A stretch of DNA of 36,581 bases from a virus: IMG/VR virus record IMGVR_UViG_3300017987_000202, positions 1 to 36,581 of that record, one strand, 5' to 3'. Position numbers and translations under genes: made by a program. Shown piece after piece: positions 6,144-13,699 of the stretch (position 1 is its first letter; each line of letters begins with the position of its first letter). The notes under the pieces are model-generated. The model was given only the letters and a program-made list of their open reading frames with translations, made no database searches and was not told where the DNA came from.

Positions 6144-8105
6144 ATGCTGAGAGAATTTTTAATAAAAAGCGAACCTGTCGAAGATGAAGAAATTTTTCAT
6201 CTTACTTATATGAAGCCCGAAGAAGTCAGCGTTGTGGACGCAGCTGCCAATAAAAGAAAGTTGCTTGTCATCAAATCGCAGGAAAAAGTTTTCAAGGCCG
6301 AGGTGCCGGATACTGGGGCGACATCAGAAGAAAAGAGAGATGCACAGAAACAGCGTTCGGCTACTTTCGACATTGAAGCACTTGAAGGCAAGGGCGAGAA
6401 TTTGACGTATCCAAAGGGCGATCCGACGGACCTTGGATTATATGGTGATCCGGTCAATCTCAAATATCCGTTGGCTTATGCAGGTGAATCAGATCCTGAT
6501 TTGGCAAGAGCCAATAATGCAAGAGCACGATTCAAACAGGCAGCGGATACGTATGAACAGACTAGCAGTAAAAGGGTTATTCATACACGGATAGTCAGGG
6601 CACAGCTTTCTGCTGGTGCAAGCCCTTCGTATAATCCGGACGATGAGCTGGATAAGCTTTTGGCAAGCGATATAAAAGACAAGCTGACCAAGGAAGTTGA
6701 TGGCGATGCGGACGAGCTGATGGGCGTTGGTAAGCCACAGATAGGGAGAGCACCTGACGGTGATCCGGGAACGTGGGATATTCAGTCTCTGCTATTTTCT
6801 AAAGATGAGTTTTCACTTAGCGAAGCCAAGACATGGCTCACTGAGCACGACTCTTATAAGAACTATGGCATGGAAGAGACGGATGAATACTACCGGTTCA
6901 GACAGTACGACCCGGAACATTTTTCTACTTGCAGAATGGTTGATATGACTACTGGAATAAAGGCTGTGTACTGCAAGATTAAACAGAAAGAAAAATCTTC
7001 AAAACAGGATGCCAAGGTCAGTGAGACTTCATCTGGTACGAGAGCAGAACAGGTTAGCGACGCAAGAGCCGGTCAGCGCGAAAGATCAGGCATTTACGAG
7101 ATAGAAGTTCTGGAAGGCAAAGGTGAAGACATTCATCTGTTGTTGCAACAGGGCGAGAATGATGATGAGTACGCGGATCCGGTTAACAGATTATTCCGGC
7201 TGTCATGGTATGATGGCAATGCGGATCCGAGTCAGGTAGCCAGCGCCGTTCAGGAATTTCAATCTTCGGTCGGACTTTACGAACAGAAAACCAGCAAGAC
7301 GGTCATCATGGGAAGGATTATTCGGGCAGCATTTCAGGCGATGTTATATCCGAGATTTGAGTCGGATCATCCCTTGTTCGAATACATACCGGAAGACCTG
7401 AAGGCAATGGTTGTTCATGAAAAAGCCGAGAACAAGGATGAAGACAAACAGGACCAGCCGGAAGGCGATGATGCGGGCGCAAGCGATATGGATACAGGAC
7501 TCAAGTCGGTCCTGAGTGCTGCGGATAGCGGAATAAAAAGTCTTTTATCACTGGCCGAAGGCATTCGGTCAGGCGAGCAGACGGATGCCAGTGCAGCGAA
7601 ACAGAAACTTCTGGATGTAGCCAATGCATTGAATAGTGCAGGAGGCAAGGCTAAGAATGCAGATGCAGATAATGACGAGCCGAATGAGTCGGCGAGTCAG
7701 GATAAGCCGAAAGAAAAAAATTCTGGCCTTACATCGCAGATAGCGAGTTTGAATTTAGACATAGCAGCAGCCAGATTGGGAAAAAGGAAACCTGTCAACA
7801 ATGATAAGCCGAAGCCTGTTGACAAAGAGGGCAGTGGCAATGGTGGCTCAACATCAGTGAAGGATTCAGGTAAAGGTACTTCGGCCAAGCCTGTAAATAA
7901 GAATACTTCGAAAGAGAGCGAGCTGCAGCGTGAGGTAGGCGAGCTGAGAAAACAAGTCATCAGACTCAAGAAACAGGTTCTTGCTCCGGCGGGTATAACG
8001 GATTACCTGTCGAATAAAAACACAGTCGAAGATGATAACGCATGGGATGGCGAGTATGATCTTTCGGCGAGTGTGAAAAAGCAAAAAGAAGCGGGAACTC
8101 TGTAG
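6144..8105 (+). CDS. Multidomain capsid-assembly protein with duplicated DUF6582-like domain
   Basis: The 653 residues form a mosaic. Residues 27-44 (EEVSVVDAAANKRKLLVIK) look like the C-terminal strand of XkdF proteases. Residues 71-158 and 312-402 are two copies of one domain: 'RSATFDIEALEGKGE' against 'RSGIYEIEVLEGKGE', then YGDPVNLKYPLAY against YADPVNRLFRLSW, then RIVRA against RIIRA. This resembles DUF6582. Between them, 209-278 holds a phage domain with AKTWLTEH and YRFRQYDPEHF. After a charged region comes a coiled coil (590-612) and the terminal tag WDGEYDLSASVKKQKEAG (634-651), shared with the acidic protein at 5047. Placement between protease and major capsid gene argues for a scaffold or internal head role. 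Confidence 0.65.
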   Translation: MLREFLIKSEPVEDEEIFHLTYMKPEEVSVVDAAANKRKLLVIKSQEKVFKAEVPDTGATSEEKRDAQKQRSATFDIEALEGKGENLTYPKGDPTDLGLYGDPVNLKYPLAYAGESDPDLARANNARARFKQAADTYEQTSSKRVIHTRIVRAQLSAGASPSYNPDDELDKLLASDIKDKLTKEVDGDADELMGVGKPQIGRAPDGDPGTWDIQSLLFSKDEFSLSEAKTWLTEHDSYKNYGMEETDEYYRFRQYDPEHFSTCRMVDMTTGIKAVYCKIKQKEKSSKQDAKVSETSSGTRAEQVSDARAGQRERSGIYEIEVLEGKGEDIHLLLQQGENDDEYADPVNRLFRLSWYDGNADPSQVASAVQEFQSSVGLYEQKTSKTVIMGRIIRAAFQAMLYPRFESDHPLFEYIPEDLKAMVVHEKAENKDEDKQDQPEGDDAGASDMDTGLKSVLSAADSGIKSLLSLAEGIRSGEQTDASAAKQKLLDVANALNSAGGKAKNADADNDEPNESASQDKPKEKNSGLTSQIASLNLDIAAARLGKRKPVNNDKPKPVDKEGSGNGGSTSVKDSGKGTSAKPVNKNTSKESELQREVGELRKQVIRLKKQVLAPAGITDYLSNKNTVEDDNAWDGEYDLSASVKKQKEAGTL

Positions 8106-8159
8106 CAAACCAGAACCAGAACCAGCGACAAATAAACTGATTAACGTGGAGGTATTGTT

Positions 8160-9089
8160 ATGAAAGACAATAGAACACTGCTTCAGAAAGCAGATATGTC
8201 GCTGACTGACATAGCAACAGCTGGAGAGCTTTTGCCTATTCAGGCGAAAAAGTTTTTTCAGATTGCAATTGCGTCGGCAAAGCTTCTGGAAGAAATAATG
8301 ACTACAACAATTGGTTCGAAGAAACAGATCCTTCCGAAGATCGTTTTCTCTGGACCTATTCTCAGGCCGGGTGTAAGCGGACAGGCACTGCCCGAAGGTG
8401 ACAGGTCCAAGCCCACGACATCGAAGGTGGAGTGGGATACAAAGCTGTTCAAGGCAGAAGTCAGACTTCAGGACGAAGTGGTCGAAGACAACATCGAGCG
8501 CAACACGTTCACGACTACCATAAGAAACATGATGGCAACGAGAATCGGCTTGGATGTCGAGCACGTTTGCCTGAATGGAGACACTGGATCGGCGGATGCT
8601 CTGCTGGCATCTCTGAACGGACTCAGGAAACAGGCAAGTACGAATGTGGTCAACGCCGGTGTTACTTCTCTGGACAAGGATGTCTTGATTGCATCAATCA
8701 AGGCAATGCCTCTTGAGTTCAGGGACAAAAGGAACATGGCATTTTTCACGTCACCGGATGCGGTCGAAGATTATCATCATACCTTAACAGGTAGGGCGAC
8801 GATCCTCGGCGATGCAGCTCTGGAGAAAGGCATAACGCCGTATTACTCCGGCATTCCGGTGTACATCACGAGCACGTTCCCGGAGAATCTCGGTGGAGCA
8901 AACAATGAGACAGAAATGCTTCTCATGAATCCGAAAAACGCACAGCTGGCGTGGTGGAGAACTGTGAAGTTCGAGCTGGACAGAGATGTAAGCGCGGGTG
9001 AGATCATTATCGTGGCCACTATGCGGTTTGACATCAAGTTTGAGCATGAGCCTGCGGTTGTGAAAACGGACGAGATTACGGTTGCGTAG
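8160..9089 (+). CDS. Major capsid protein (HK97 fold)
   Basis: This 309-residue protein has the outline of an HK97-fold coat protein: an N-terminal arm with ELLPIQAKKFF, a spine-helix region IATAGELLPIQAKK to LLEEIM, VEWDTKLFKAEVRLQDEVVEDN near 93-114, a central A-domain with FFTSPDAVEDY, and a late SGIPVYITSTFP. The C-terminal strand is FDIKFEHEPAVV. It follows the protease and has a strong GGAGG site spaced eight bases from ATG, fitting the most abundant virion protein. No large N-terminal delta domain is seen, which agrees with separate scaffold genes. The leader carries a short AACCAG repeat. The call rests on layout and motifs; no alignment was run. Confidence 0.85.
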   Translation: MKDNRTLLQKADMSLTDIATAGELLPIQAKKFFQIAIASAKLLEEIMTTTIGSKKQILPKIVFSGPILRPGVSGQALPEGDRSKPTTSKVEWDTKLFKAEVRLQDEVVEDNIERNTFTTTIRNMMATRIGLDVEHVCLNGDTGSADALLASLNGLRKQASTNVVNAGVTSLDKDVLIASIKAMPLEFRDKRNMAFFTSPDAVEDYHHTLTGRATILGDAALEKGITPYYSGIPVYITSTFPENLGGANNETEMLLMNPKNAQLAWWRTVKFELDRDVSAGEIIIVATMRFDIKFEHEPAVVKTDEITVA

Positions 9090-9113
9090 CAACGGTAAAA
9101 AGGAGGTATAGAC

Positions 9114-9449
9114 ATGACCATAGGAACAATTACAGAAGGATCCAAGAATCAGGGCAATCCCAGTGATCCGATTTTCGTAGTGGACGTTTCGTTCACTGGA
9201 GATACATCATATCCGTCAGACGGCACTCCCGGCTTTCAGGCACTGGTCAATGCGGCTGTATTCGGTGGCAAGTCTTCGCTGGAAATTCTGGCGATAATGG
9301 ACTTCAGCTGCGGACAGTATATTCCGTATTACGACAAGGACAACGATAAGCTGCTGGTGTTTGACGGCGGACATGCAACGTGGGCTGAAGTCGGTAATGG
9401 GACAGCTCTGAACGGAACGACTTTCAAGCTTACGCTTCTTATGAAGTAA
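9114..9449 (+). CDS. Capsid decoration-like protein
   Basis: This 111-residue protein is encoded directly after the coat protein with an AGGAGG site. It reads as an all-beta fold: FVVDVSFTGDTSYP near the start, a central ILAIMDFSCGQYIPYYDKDNDKL, then LLVFDGG and a closing GTALNGTTFKLTLLMK. Small beta proteins with the endings 'KLLVF...' and 'TFKLT..' commonly follow phage major capsid genes and coat the head surface. A strong hairpin directly after the stop may end or stabilise a coat-decoration transcript, which would suit an abundant product. A head fibre base is the other possibility. Confidence 0.6.
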   Translation: MTIGTITEGSKNQGNPSDPIFVVDVSFTGDTSYPSDGTPGFQALVNAAVFGGKSSLEILAIMDFSCGQYIPYYDKDNDKLLVFDGGHATWAEVGNGTALNGTTFKLTLLMK

Positions 9450-9452
9450 TAT

Positions 9453-9497
9453 TATGGTCCGGGGAAGATTAGTATAAACTTTCTTCCCCGGACCATA
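9453..9497 (+). terminator. Perfect 16-bp hairpin after the capsid/decoration genes
   Basis: The arms TATGGTCCGGGGAAGA (9453-9468) and TCTTCCCCGGACCATA (9482-9497) pair without mismatch around a 13-base loop. The stem starts four bases after the decoration stop codon. It is followed by TTAATTTA rather than a clean U run, so it may be a partial intrinsic terminator, an RNase barrier protecting the coat-protein message, or both. It is the strongest simple hairpin found by eye in the window. Confidence 0.7.
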
Positions 9498-9522
9498 TTA
9501 ATTTAAGAAGGAGGAAAAAGTT

Positions 9523-9813
9523 ATGTCTCTCAATACAATAAAATCAGTTGAAGTGTCTGGTACCGGTCTCGATCCAAGCCATGGTCCTGCCTTGGCCAGA
9601 ATCAATGCTGCCATTGAAAAGACCAATGATATCGACACGGATAAATGGTCAGAGGGGTCAGAGATAACGCTTAAAGTCTACGAACAGGACGACGAGCCGG
9701 AATTGACTGAGGATCATAAGATGGCGATTTGGATCGACACGGATGACTCAGACAGGGTACGGCTTCTTTTCAGACGAGGTTCCGGAGACATTGTTAGGAC
9801 AGAACTGGCATAA
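9523..9813 (+). CDS. Small virion-associated protein
   Basis: The protein has 96 residues. The second half, HKMAIWIDTDDSDRVRLLF followed by RRGSGDIVRTEL, is a beta-rich pattern seen in many phage head or fibre-related proteins, where an aliphatic-tryptophan strand precedes an Asp-Thr-Asp turn. The first half (PALARINAAIEKTND) is probably helical. An AGGAGGAAAAAG site precedes the ATG. It is the first gene after the hairpin and leads into two beta-helix genes, so it could be an adaptor or base for head fibres. That role is inferred. Confidence 0.55.
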   Translation: MSLNTIKSVEVSGTGLDPSHGPALARINAAIEKTNDIDTDKWSEGSEITLKVYEQDDEPELTEDHKMAIWIDTDDSDRVRLLFRRGSGDIVRTELA

Positions 9814-9860
9814 GTCTGAACAATAGATGCCTTTAAGGTATCAAGAGACAAGGAGAAACC

Positions 9861-10889
9861 ATGGGACATCAGGAATTAAAAGCGTCGAGAATCTTTTTCG
9901 TAGACGGATACAGGACGGACGACTACACGGAGAATGGTACTCTGGAGGAGCCGTACAAGACAATTCAAGGCGGATATGATGCTGCAGCTGCATTAAATCC
10001 CACCCAAGCCAATCCTGCGGCAGTGGTTGTTTTCCCGGGAGAGTATGGCGAGAATCTTATCGTTGACAATGACAATGTGGCGGTCATTGCCATAGGCGGT
10101 CAGCAGGTGACAAACATTCGGCCATCGTCTGGACCAGCTGTTATAATTACCAATGCAACAAGGGCAAGTGTTGCTACCTTTTTGGCCAATGGTGGACACG
10201 CCGATCCGGATGCTCACTACAGTGATCTTGCAGCTGGAGCTAATCTTCCGAAGAACGTTCAGTTCAGAGACATTACCTTTGGTAAGTCAGGCGGGAGTGG
10301 ATATGACTTGATGGCATTGGGTGTCGGAGATGGAACTGAATTTCTCGGCTCAGAGTTAAACATCATGGGCTGCTGCATCTGGAACGAAACGTATTTGAGA
10401 TTGGCAAATTACATCTCCATGCAGGGAGCTACGTGGTGCGCCAATAAGATCGTAGCGTACAATATTGCTGGATGCTGGTGCAATGACTCACAGATCACGG
10501 GTTATGAAGGTGACTACGACTCAGGTGACGATGAGCCCAGTGATAATGGCAACTACGGCCTATGTGGAGGAAAGACTCTGAACAACGGAAGCATAGAACT
10601 GGACGGAGAGGCGAGAGCAGGAGCTGGGGATCCAAATGGTGGACTTGTACTTTTCCAGATTGCAGGAAATATTGATCTGAACGAAACGAGCGATATTTCT
10701 ATAGCGATGAGTGGAATCGGCGGAAACATTGATGCGGAAGCAGGAGCCAGTTTCGATCTGAAGGGATGCCACGTTCAGGGCAATATTGCCATGGCGAACG
10801 GTGCAGGAACATGTCAGATGGACGGAGGTCATTATATGGGAGTACTTACAGATCCGGGTGGCAAGTTCACGAGAAACGCAGGTGCTTAA
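9861..10889 (+). CDS. Parallel beta-helix protein, probable head fibre (1)
   Basis: The 342-residue product reads as a pectin-lyase-like right-handed beta-helix. The entry segment GTLEEPYKTIQGGYDAA then AAVVVFPGEYGENLIV (residues 27-70) is the standard cap seen before such helices. After it come repeated rungs: VQFRDITFGKSG, LNIMGCCIWNE, and late short rungs such as GNIDLNETSDISI, GGNIDAEAGASF and GNIAMANGAG. No catalytic triad of a known depolymerase can be picked out. Being placed among head genes, far from the tail fibres, suggests a fibre or decoration on the capsid surface. AAGGAGAAACC is the ribosome binding site. Confidence 0.65.
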   Translation: MGHQELKASRIFFVDGYRTDDYTENGTLEEPYKTIQGGYDAAAALNPTQANPAAVVVFPGEYGENLIVDNDNVAVIAIGGQQVTNIRPSSGPAVIITNATRASVATFLANGGHADPDAHYSDLAAGANLPKNVQFRDITFGKSGGSGYDLMALGVGDGTEFLGSELNIMGCCIWNETYLRLANYISMQGATWCANKIVAYNIAGCWCNDSQITGYEGDYDSGDDEPSDNGNYGLCGGKTLNNGSIELDGEARAGAGDPNGGLVLFQIAGNIDLNETSDISIAMSGIGGNIDAEAGASFDLKGCHVQGNIAMANGAGTCQMDGGHYMGVLTDPGGKFTRNAGA

Positions 10890-10929
10890 GAGGGATCAAA
10901 ATAACTGACAATAAAGAAAGGACTAACAT

Positions 10930-12189
10930 ATGAAACCTTCACGAATTCCAAAGGACAGAAATTATCTGACATCCTTGGTAGAAAATTGCATGTCGAGAAC
11001 CGCCAAGGTGGAGGCCCGGATCGAGAATGCCTTGGCTCAGACCGCTACGGTGGTAGTGACGGACACGGACGCAGATGCTTTGGCTACTGCAATTGCAGGA
11101 GCTTCGGACGGTGATGTGATAGAGGTTCAGACGAATGCGGCTTATAATCCGGTTGTACTTCCGGCAGATAAGACGCTGATTATCAGGGCCGGTCAGGGCT
11201 ATGGACCAAGATTTACCGGATCGAGATGCATACAGATTGCAGACGGTGCGGAGTGCCACTTGGTATCAGGATTTTCATTCGAGAATTACACAACGCCAAA
11301 TCCAAATTACAACGGCGCGGCGATAGACTTCGAGACGCGGAATTCGAAGATCACGGACGTGGTCTTTCATAACATGAGTTTCGGACAGGTAACTGCTGGC
11401 TCTGCAGTCATGCTTTCCTATCACTGGTCAGAGGGTGGTGATAATTATGCAGCACCGCCGCAGCTCAATGAGCTGAGTGATACGGTGTCTTTCGTGGATT
11501 GTCACTTTTGCGAGTCAGGGGCCGAGGGCATAGAGGGCGGTTGTCTTTCACTGAGGGCGATTGCGCATCCTCTTATTCTGAGATGTCAGATAAACGGCGA
11601 GGAGAAAAACAGTCGCGGCATACAGCTGCAGAACTGTACTGATTTATTGATTCGAGATTGTGCAGCTCGCGGTTTCGGAGGAGGCAACGGCGAGGGCATT
11701 AAAATTGATTCCATTGGCAGTCCAGTTGCAGTGAGGGAAAGTGGACTCGTTTTTAACTGCATTTGTTCAGAATGCGTAGAAGGAATCGACATTGACGATG
11801 ATGCGGACGTAGTTGTGCTGGACAATCTTTGCTTCGGCAATACGGACGAGGGAATCAGCATTGACGATTCGGCCAAGTGTCTTTGTGTTGGAAACGTGTG
11901 CTTCGATAATGGAGTTGGAATACTGGCAGAGGCAGGATCAGTTACAGAGATGCAGTATAATTCGTGCTTCGGAAATACAACGGATTATTCTATCTTAAAC
12001 GGGTACGCTTTGCCTTCGTCCAATGTGACAAACGCAAACAATGCTTTCAGAAATACTGTTGCAAGAGGAATTCCGTACACGGTCGAAGATGCGGCTGACT
12101 GGGCGGTATCGAGTCCAGTTACGGTTGCGCAGGCTCTGGACAGAATTGCAGATGCAGTTGCCGGACTGCTGGCGGCTCCAATACCGTAG
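10930..12189 (+). CDS. Parallel beta-helix protein, probable head fibre (2)
   Basis: The 419-residue protein begins with a helical segment (residues 1-40) that could be an attachment region. A beta-helix entry follows (ALATAIAGASDGDVIEVQ, 57-74), then many PbH1-type rungs: SGFSFENYT, ITDVVFHNMSFG, VSFVDCHFCE, PLILRCQING, TDLLIRDCAARGF, LVFNCICSECVEGIDI, VVVLDNLCFGNTDEGISI, CLCVGNVCFDNGVGI. Cysteines recur at the same rung position. It ends in a short helical tail with LDRIADAVAGLL. It is unlike its neighbour in detail, so the two may form different fibres or one composite. Enzymatic activity cannot be excluded, but no active site was recognised. Confidence 0.7.
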   Translation: MKPSRIPKDRNYLTSLVENCMSRTAKVEARIENALAQTATVVVTDTDADALATAIAGASDGDVIEVQTNAAYNPVVLPADKTLIIRAGQGYGPRFTGSRCIQIADGAECHLVSGFSFENYTTPNPNYNGAAIDFETRNSKITDVVFHNMSFGQVTAGSAVMLSYHWSEGGDNYAAPPQLNELSDTVSFVDCHFCESGAEGIEGGCLSLRAIAHPLILRCQINGEEKNSRGIQLQNCTDLLIRDCAARGFGGGNGEGIKIDSIGSPVAVRESGLVFNCICSECVEGIDIDDDADVVVLDNLCFGNTDEGISIDDSAKCLCVGNVCFDNGVGILAEAGSVTEMQYNSCFGNTTDYSILNGYALPSSNVTNANNAFRNTVARGIPYTVEDAADWAVSSPVTVAQALDRIADAVAGLLAAPIP

Positions 12190-12234
12190 TACTGAAGAGA
12201 CTACCAATAGACACAGATAGCAGTTCCTGTTGTT

Positions 12235-12263
12235 TTGGCATATTTTAATTGAAGTGCTATACT
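12235..12263 (+). promoter_or_regulatory. Sigma70-like promoter with extended -10
   Basis: TTGGCA (12235-12240) and TATACT (12258-12263) are separated by exactly 17 bases. TG stands one base before the -10 (TGCTATACT), an extended -10. The element lies in one of the longest intergenic gaps, 35 bases before the start codon at 12299. It is the only strong match of this kind found by eye and would give the following genes their own transcript. Confidence 0.7.
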
Positions 12264-12273
12264 CATTATAGCA
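12255..12273 (+). promoter_or_regulatory. Inverted repeat overlapping the -10 (possible operator)
   Basis: TGCTATA (12255-12261) is perfectly mirrored by TATAGCA (12267-12273) with a five-base spacer. It spans the -10 element and the likely start of transcription, the usual place for a repressor site. It could instead form a small 5' hairpin in the message. No regulator gene is recognisable nearby. Confidence 0.45.
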
Positions 12274-12298
12274 GAAGGCAGAAAACAGGAGGTAAATT

Positions 12299-12718
12299 AT
12301 GCCAATAAGTTTAGGAAAACGTCTGGACATAACCCTTACAGACGACGGACCTTTTTATTTTTACTATCTCGGGAAATACGGCGAAAAGTTTAGTATTCAG
12401 ATCAGAATGACTACTGGAGTTGGCGCTGGGAAAGATGATCTTTTGCTTGAAGCAGAAATGTGCAACGAGCCACTTAAAGTCAATCAGATTGAATCTATGG
12501 AAGCAGTAGAATTAGATGATGCATTTTCTTCTGTAAGCGATGAGTTACTTGGTGATGCTGCTGGTATTGACAACACAGCAGGAGCAGTCAGCAAGGCAAT
12601 CTTTGTGGATGCTGATAAGCATGCTTATTGGTGGAGATTCAAATACAGCAGAACAGACGGAACAGCTGACAATGGTCGTTTGAGAATTAATATATTCGAG
12701 CCACCTGCACAAAGTTAA
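12299..12718 (+). CDS. Hypothetical protein, probably beta-rich, first gene after the promoter
   Basis: The 139-residue protein is not recognised. It looks like a beta sandwich: KRLDITLTDDGPFYFYYLG, FSIQIRMTTG, then KAIFVDADKHAYWWRFKY and NGRLRINIFEPP. The ribosome binding site AGGAGGT is strong, and the gene is the first after the only convincing promoter in the window. It has no signal peptide. A surface or decoration protein is plausible from the strands and from lying next to head-fibre genes, but nothing shows this directly. Confidence 0.6.
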   Translation: MPISLGKRLDITLTDDGPFYFYYLGKYGEKFSIQIRMTTGVGAGKDDLLLEAEMCNEPLKVNQIESMEAVELDDAFSSVSDELLGDAAGIDNTAGAVSKAIFVDADKHAYWWRFKYSRTDGTADNGRLRINIFEPPAQS

Positions 12719-12727
12719 AGGTGATCG

Positions 12728-13015
12728 ATGGCATTCGGCAATCCACCAGAAGAGATTTCAAATCCAGCCACGAGCAATGCTTTATATGAGTATGCATATG
12801 AGCGCGTATGGCTTGAGGAAAAAGGACATTGGGATATAGATTATGGTGAGTTGCCGTCACTACATGAAGAAATCGAAACGGCATTGGATGTAATTGTTAA
12901 TATGGAATGCATTGGCAAGACGTGCAGATTAACAGCGAAGCATCATTTTGATCAGAATGAAATGAGCATTTTGAATGAAATTGTTGAGAGTCATAAAACA
13001 GCAGCTGGAGAATGA
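12728..13015 (+). CDS. Hypothetical small acidic protein
   Basis: The 95-residue product is unrecognised. It appears largely helical (SNALYEYAYERVWLEEKGHW, then HEEIETALDVIVNM) with two cysteines in MECIGKTC. AGGTGATCG precedes the ATG. It lies between the first promoter-proximal gene and the coiled-coil membrane gene, nine bases from the former and seventeen from the latter, so the three are likely cotranscribed. Confidence 0.55.
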   Translation: MAFGNPPEEISNPATSNALYEYAYERVWLEEKGHWDIDYGELPSLHEEIETALDVIVNMECIGKTCRLTAKHHFDQNEMSILNEIVESHKTAAGE

Positions 13016-13032
13016 AATGACGGGAGACGCAG

Positions 13033-13629
13033 ATGCAGGACAGTTCTGGAAATTCTACTCCACCGAGTTTGATATCAAAAGACGCTCTTGCGGAACGAGT
13101 GAAAAATTTGAAGGAACGGGTTGATGAGATCAAGAGGGATATTAATACCAAAGCCAGCAAGGAAGGATTGAAGGCAGAGGTCAGTAATATGAAAGACGAA
13201 GTACTGGAAGCCAAATCAATCGCGGTCAAGGCACTAGATAAGCCACATGAATGCATACAGACTAGTGTTATTGATAATATTAAGAATAATATACAGACGT
13301 TTTCCGAGGATATAAAGGAAATAGCCAAGGACAAGAGAAAAACTTTATACTGGGCTATTGGTATTGTAGTCATGATAGCGATTCCTACTATTGCAGCATG
13401 GATTATTATGGACAGGTCAGTCACAAAAAATACTCAGTCAATCAGTGCAGTTCAGACAGATGTCGATGCTATTAAAATAAAGCAGGAACAGATTCCTAAA
13501 GAGATAAAGGCCGAGATGAAAGAACAGCAAACTAAGTACGAAAAACAGCTTAATGCAAAGACGGATTTAATCATTGAAGCAATAAAGGTTCGAGTTGAAC
13601 CACGTCGCAGGACAAGGAGTACGAATTAA
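13033..13629 (+). CDS. Single-pass membrane protein with flanking coiled coils
   Basis: The 198-residue protein has a helical, heptad-rich N-terminal half (LAERVKNLKERVDEIKRDI, 19-37). One transmembrane helix lies at about 105-126 (LYWAIGIVVMIAIPTIAAWI), followed by a second coiled coil (QTDVDAIKIKQEQIPKEIK). It ends in a basic tail (RVEPRRRTRS). KDKRK before the membrane segment suggests that the N-terminal side is cytoplasmic. Membrane proteins are unusual inside a head-to-connector gene run. Lysis (spanin- or holin-like), superinfection exclusion or an entry protein are all possible, and the sequence does not decide. The site GGGAGA precedes the start. Confidence 0.6.
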   Translation: MQDSSGNSTPPSLISKDALAERVKNLKERVDEIKRDINTKASKEGLKAEVSNMKDEVLEAKSIAVKALDKPHECIQTSVIDNIKNNIQTFSEDIKEIAKDKRKTLYWAIGIVVMIAIPTIAAWIIMDRSVTKNTQSISAVQTDVDAIKIKQEQIPKEIKAEMKEQQTKYEKQLNAKTDLIIEAIKVRVEPRRRTRSTN

Positions 13630-13699
13630 TGAAAAAAGTAAATCTTTACATATGGCTGAGCAAGAATATACTTGCCAGAAAAACCAGAAGGAGGAAAAG

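Noticed and set aside
6132-6146. GGGGTTAAAAAAATG as a programmed frameshift between protease and the next gene
   Set aside because: The protease stop TAA comes before the A run is decoded, and the downstream frame is closed by a TAA at 6114; reinitiation at the ATG is simpler.
7866-8564. A 232-codon open frame on the minus strand across the scaffold/capsid gene junction
   Set aside because: It runs antisense to two well supported genes, its protein is Cys/Arg/Phe-rich without recognisable motifs, and no ribosome binding site or divergent promoter supports it.
9824-9841. GATGCCTTTAAGGTATC as a terminator hairpin
   Set aside because: Only about six pairs with a tight loop and no U run follow; too weak to support.
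9861-12189. Beta-helix proteins as capsule depolymerases
   Set aside because: No catalytic Asp/Glu group of a known lyase or hydrolase could be identified, and the position among head genes favours fibres.
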